Of a stretch of 64,000 nt of DNA, positions 60,609 to 64,000 are shown one piece after another. Location of the stretch: the NCBI RefSeq assembly GCF_004193775.1, contig NC_041016.1:47802767-47866766 (forward strand), given 5' to 3'. Numbering within the stretch: the stretch's first letter is position 1; every line of letters begins with the position of its first letter. The position numbers were made by a program, and so were the translations under genes. The stretch comes from Glycine soja. Lineage: Eukaryota > Streptophyta > Magnoliopsida > Fabales > Fabaceae. Under the pieces are notes generated by a model. It worked only from the letters and a program-made list of their open reading frames with translations. It did no database searches and was not told the origin of the DNA.

Positions 60609-63600
60609 ATGACCGCTTCTTCAAACTTGACTCAAGGAAGCAACCTTCCAAATGTTGTTGCTGCTACTGTACTTTTGGAGTTCAATGGAAAGAGATTTGC
60701 CCCTTCTCCAAGCCCTAGAAGCAAAGACAAAGAAGCTTTGGGAGACTTAGGTAATAATCCCTTTTCTCGTTGGTTGAAAAGAACTTTTGTAGGTCCCATT
60801 CATACTAACCCACTAGTAGAATCCTTCTATTTCTTCTCTAGCACTAAAGAAGAAATCCCTCACATTCATGATGACATAATTAGAATGGACTTCATGAAAT
60901 AGCACAAGAAATTTTCTTGACCCAACCCCTCCTCTTATAAAAAAATGATATCTCTTGGTTAGAAAGACTTGAAACCAATTATGTGGATCACTGGAAGAAG
61001 ATTAGGATTTATGATCTTCAATTGAGCACACTCGACATTTCAAATATCGATATTTCAATGGTAATGGTTGTCGCTCTTTTTTGGAATTAGAACACATGTG
61101 CCCTCGAACTACCATGTGGTTCTGGGGCTCAACACTTCTCTATGTTACAACAATTAAAAGTTTAATGCCTACAAATGAAAAGTATTTAGTAGGTTCTTTT
61201 GAGAATAATATAGACCCTAAGATTCTCAATTGGGAGAAAAAGACTTATGGAGGTTTTATGGAGAATCACAAGGGTAGTCAAGATGATACGACTAAGGATC
61301 CAATCATTGAAAGATAGCACTTAGCCTTCATGCTATATTGGATTTGTACTCACTTTATCCGTACCAAGTCTATTCAAGTTCCTACTAGCTTTTACAACCT
61401 TGTTTAATTGCTTCATATCGGGGAGACTCGACTTTGTCTTTCCTAGCTTCTTTTGGCAAATGTTTATCAAGCCTTCATTGATGCGGCTAATAGCCTTCAT
61501 CAAAAGGAACCAATAACTAGTCTTTCAGGACCATTTTGGTTTACAAAGCTATGGCTCAATTCGATCTTCAGGAAGCATTTGAGGCAAGATGCTAGATTTT
61601 CACTTGCCCTAGAGCTTGAAGGTGCAAGATTGGTTTATTATACCTCAACAGGAAAACCTTTAGAACAAAGCTTCAGGAAATATATTAAAGTGCTTATGAA
61701 GATGATTGATTTTACTAAAGATCTAGCACCAGTCGTCCACCTTTTGATTGCTCGACCTGAATGTTTGAAGAAGACTTTTCTTATTGAAACTCCAGGTAAA
61801 CAAGTTGAATTAATCGAACTTTGGTTTGGTTTCCTAACTTTGAATATCTTAGTGGCTGGCCCCAACATCAAAATGTCATATTTTTTTGCTTATCAACCAT
61901 AACTGTAGTGTCAACAATCTGGTCTTAGCCAATTAAAACCATATCTGATGATGAAGAAACTTCTAGATCCTGAAGACTTTGTAGTATCTAAGGAATCTTT
62001 GCCAAAGGAACTTAAGAAACTTTTACCTAAGAGAAAAATACCATTTCAAACAATATCTTTTGAAAAGAGCTTCTACTGAACCAAAGACTTCCACGAATTG
62101 GGGAACATTTCTATTCGAAAAGGACCATTTCAATTGAAGACTACTACAAGAAGTTAACTTCTTTTCCATCTTTCTAGAAGGAAACAACCAAGAAGAAGAA
62201 AGATAAACTCGAACACTGCAAACAAATTACCAAATTCGAGAGCTTTTATAAGGAGTTTTATAGAATAAATGATATAAGTTTTATAATTAAAGTAAAAGCC
62301 TTGTCCCTTAGAGAAAAAATTACACAAAATAGGCTTAATCGAAAAGTAACAAACCCCCAAGCCTTAAATGATTTTGATAAATTTTGTCCGAATAATCTTC
62401 CTACTTTTCCTTCAGCCAAATTTGGTCTTATGAAATCCCTTAGACAACCAAAATAGGCAAAAAAAAAAATTGGTCTTTAATTGCCTTAAACAAACCTGAT
62501 CCTCCTAAGCATAAGAGCATTTTTCCCACAAAACTCTTATATGACCCTTACCTTTACCTTGATGATGAAGATCTACCCCCTTGGCTTGTCAATATTCATA
62601 AAGTAAATTTGATTCCTGAAACTCCTTGAGGTAAGGCTCATCAAATTTATCCATTTAATTCCCTTTCCCTTTTGCTTTTCTATTATACTCTGATTTTACT
62701 AATTTCTTTCATTTTTTTCATCTTAGTGCCTAAGAAAATTTCAGAGGATGATGATGCTTCAAATGATGAAAGTGGTGATAAAGAACCAAAACAAGGCAAA
62801 GGCAAGAAAGTGAAGCCTCCTAAAAAGACCAAGAGTAGCACTATGACTAAGGTATTACCTGCCTTTGATTTCTTTAATACCCATTATCCCATTACCTCTT
62901 AATAGTTGTCTTAAAATACTCATTATACGTCCAATCTATCAAAGCAACATCTTTGATCGCTAGATCGAAAAAATGTGCCTATAAAGTCAAGAGAAATCTT
63001 GGCTCAAAGAAAACTACATCATCTGCCTCTGAATCAAAGCACAGTGCATCAAACTTTATCCCTCACACAAGCGAGGTGCGTAAATCAAAGGAATCTGATT
63101 CTTCCTCTGAAAGAATAGTAACTTTTATTTTAAGTCATTTATTCACTATTTTACATGAGTCAACAACTTCCTCTTACTATGCACCATTAGCTAGTTAATC
63201 CTCCCTTGAAACTTGATCAAGGAAAGGAATGTAAAGTTGAGAACATCAAAACTTCTAAAGAAAAAGTCTCTGAAGATTCTATGAGTATACCCAAGGTCCA
63301 AGTCTTGAAGAAAAAGTAGAAGAAACATGTTCATTACTCTCCATAGATTCACTAAAATACTTCTTAGTTTCTCAAATTAGTATTTTTGATGTGTCAAAAT
63401 ATTCTTACCAGGAAGTATCTTACTCGTTCCAAATTTCCTAAGAAGCCATTAAATCCACAACCATCAGATGTACTTCGAATGACTCGTTGGCTTGGTACGT
63501 TGTATTTTTTAATTATCATTCTTTAATTATATTCTTTTTTTTTAGGATGGAAGTGTAGTGAACATTTCTTCTTCTCAAGAGCAAGAGGTTGAGAGTGATC

Positions 63601-63829
63601 AAGATAGGGTATATGTTAACCTTGATACAATAAAGAACTTGGCTTTCCCACAACTTTTCCTTATGCTGTGATTTTCATCTTATTTCAAGATGTTAATGTT
63701 ACTTTAAAGAATCCCATCAATCCCATTGCAGAAGATCTCATGGAAAATATGGTCGAAGTAGAAATAGAAAATATGATTAATGTGGATCCTTCACCAACAA
63801 CAGAAATTGAATTGGATGAAGCTAGTTGA
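60609..63829 (+). pseudogene. Plant mobile domain (PMD) family gene, long form, decayed
   Basis: After MTASSNLTQGSNLP and a Ser/Pro-rich start (LEFNGKRFAPSPSPRSKDKE), a frame change near 60890 leads into DISWLERLETNYVDHWKKIR, IYDLQLSTLDIS and ALFWN with TCALELPCG, the first PMD blocks. Then come HLAFMLYWICTHFIRTKSIQ, LLHIGETRLCLS, LLLANVYQAFIDAANSLHQ and LSGPFWFTKLWLNSIFRKHL (61315-61580), the later blocks. Stops at about 61315, 61405 and 61453 each fall where Gln would fit. Downstream are an acidic and Lys-rich tail (SEDDDASNDESGDKEP near 62745-62795, basic KVKPPKKTKS near 62805-62835) and probable last exons to a TGA at 63829. The gene may extend beyond the window. This longer PMD type differs from the two short ones at 22645 and 30687. 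I find no transposase beside it. Confidence 0.72.
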
Positions 63830-64000
63830 TATCTATGTTTGAGAAATTTTCCAAGTTATGAGAAATTGAGTTCGTTTTCTATGAGGACATTTCGATGGGG
63901 AAGTGTGTGCATCTAAATAAAATTGTTTTGATGAAATTCATTTCAATGTTGTCTTACATGGTTGAATGTTGTTATGTCGATGAAGATACTTCAATAAAAG

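Overview
The window is plant nuclear DNA, most likely from a legume and probably a Glycine species (inference from the style of the repeats and the protein matches I recognise; not proven here). It is AT-rich, with abundant (TA)n and (AAT)n microsatellites and spliced genes. Transposable elements occupy far more of it than host genes.

Only one clearly intact host gene is visible. It is a ten-exon minus-strand gene at 3796-9908 for a CID-type (PABP-interacting, PAM2 plus two RRM domains) RNA-binding protein. All ten exons join in frame with canonical GT/AG borders to give 296 residues. Fragments of a dispersed SINE-like repeat sit in its introns.

Layout: 1-1279 is a foldback element with Mutator-like ends, cut by the window start. 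1280-10340 holds a repeat-rich spacer, the CID gene and its promoter. 10341-15454 is AT-rich with no gene seen. 15455-16335 is a LINE remnant (zinc finger plus RNase H). 17040-19688 is a solo LTR with a perfect 5-bp target duplication. 20140-21600 is a long foldback element carrying a nested 293-bp MITE with its own 9-bp duplication. 22180-25790 is a decayed plant mobile domain (PMD) gene inside element-like DNA. 25847-26787 is a 941-bp Mutator-type MITE. 26908-28905 is a decayed MuDR transposase gene followed by a short-repeat field. 29661-40462 is a complete 10.8-kb Mutator-like element (MULE) with a perfect 9-bp target duplication. 43417-44760 is a possible LTR remnant holding a CACTA-type terminus. 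49384-59829 is a small MULE-like MITE split by a 9.98-kb Ty3/gypsy (Athila-like) retrotransposon on the minus strand. 60609-63829 is a third decayed PMD gene.

The most notable object is the 10.8-kb MULE. Between matched ends it carries a PMD-family gene fragment on the plus strand, thirteen copies of a 191-bp tandem repeat, an unrecognised 285-codon frame on the minus strand, and a transposase gene with an OTU cysteine-protease tail. All of its genes carry premature stops. Short arrays built on CCGGAAGAA lie near both ends. The second notable object is the gypsy element: its reverse transcriptase and integrase region appears to be missing, and in that place lies about 1.7 kb of paired palindromic half-sites of the CTCGCTAAGCGAG type, which also occur in both LTRs. 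PMD genes appear three times, twice next to Mutator transposases. Many of the stop codons read as C-to-T (or the complementary G-to-A) changes, as expected of long-methylated transposons.
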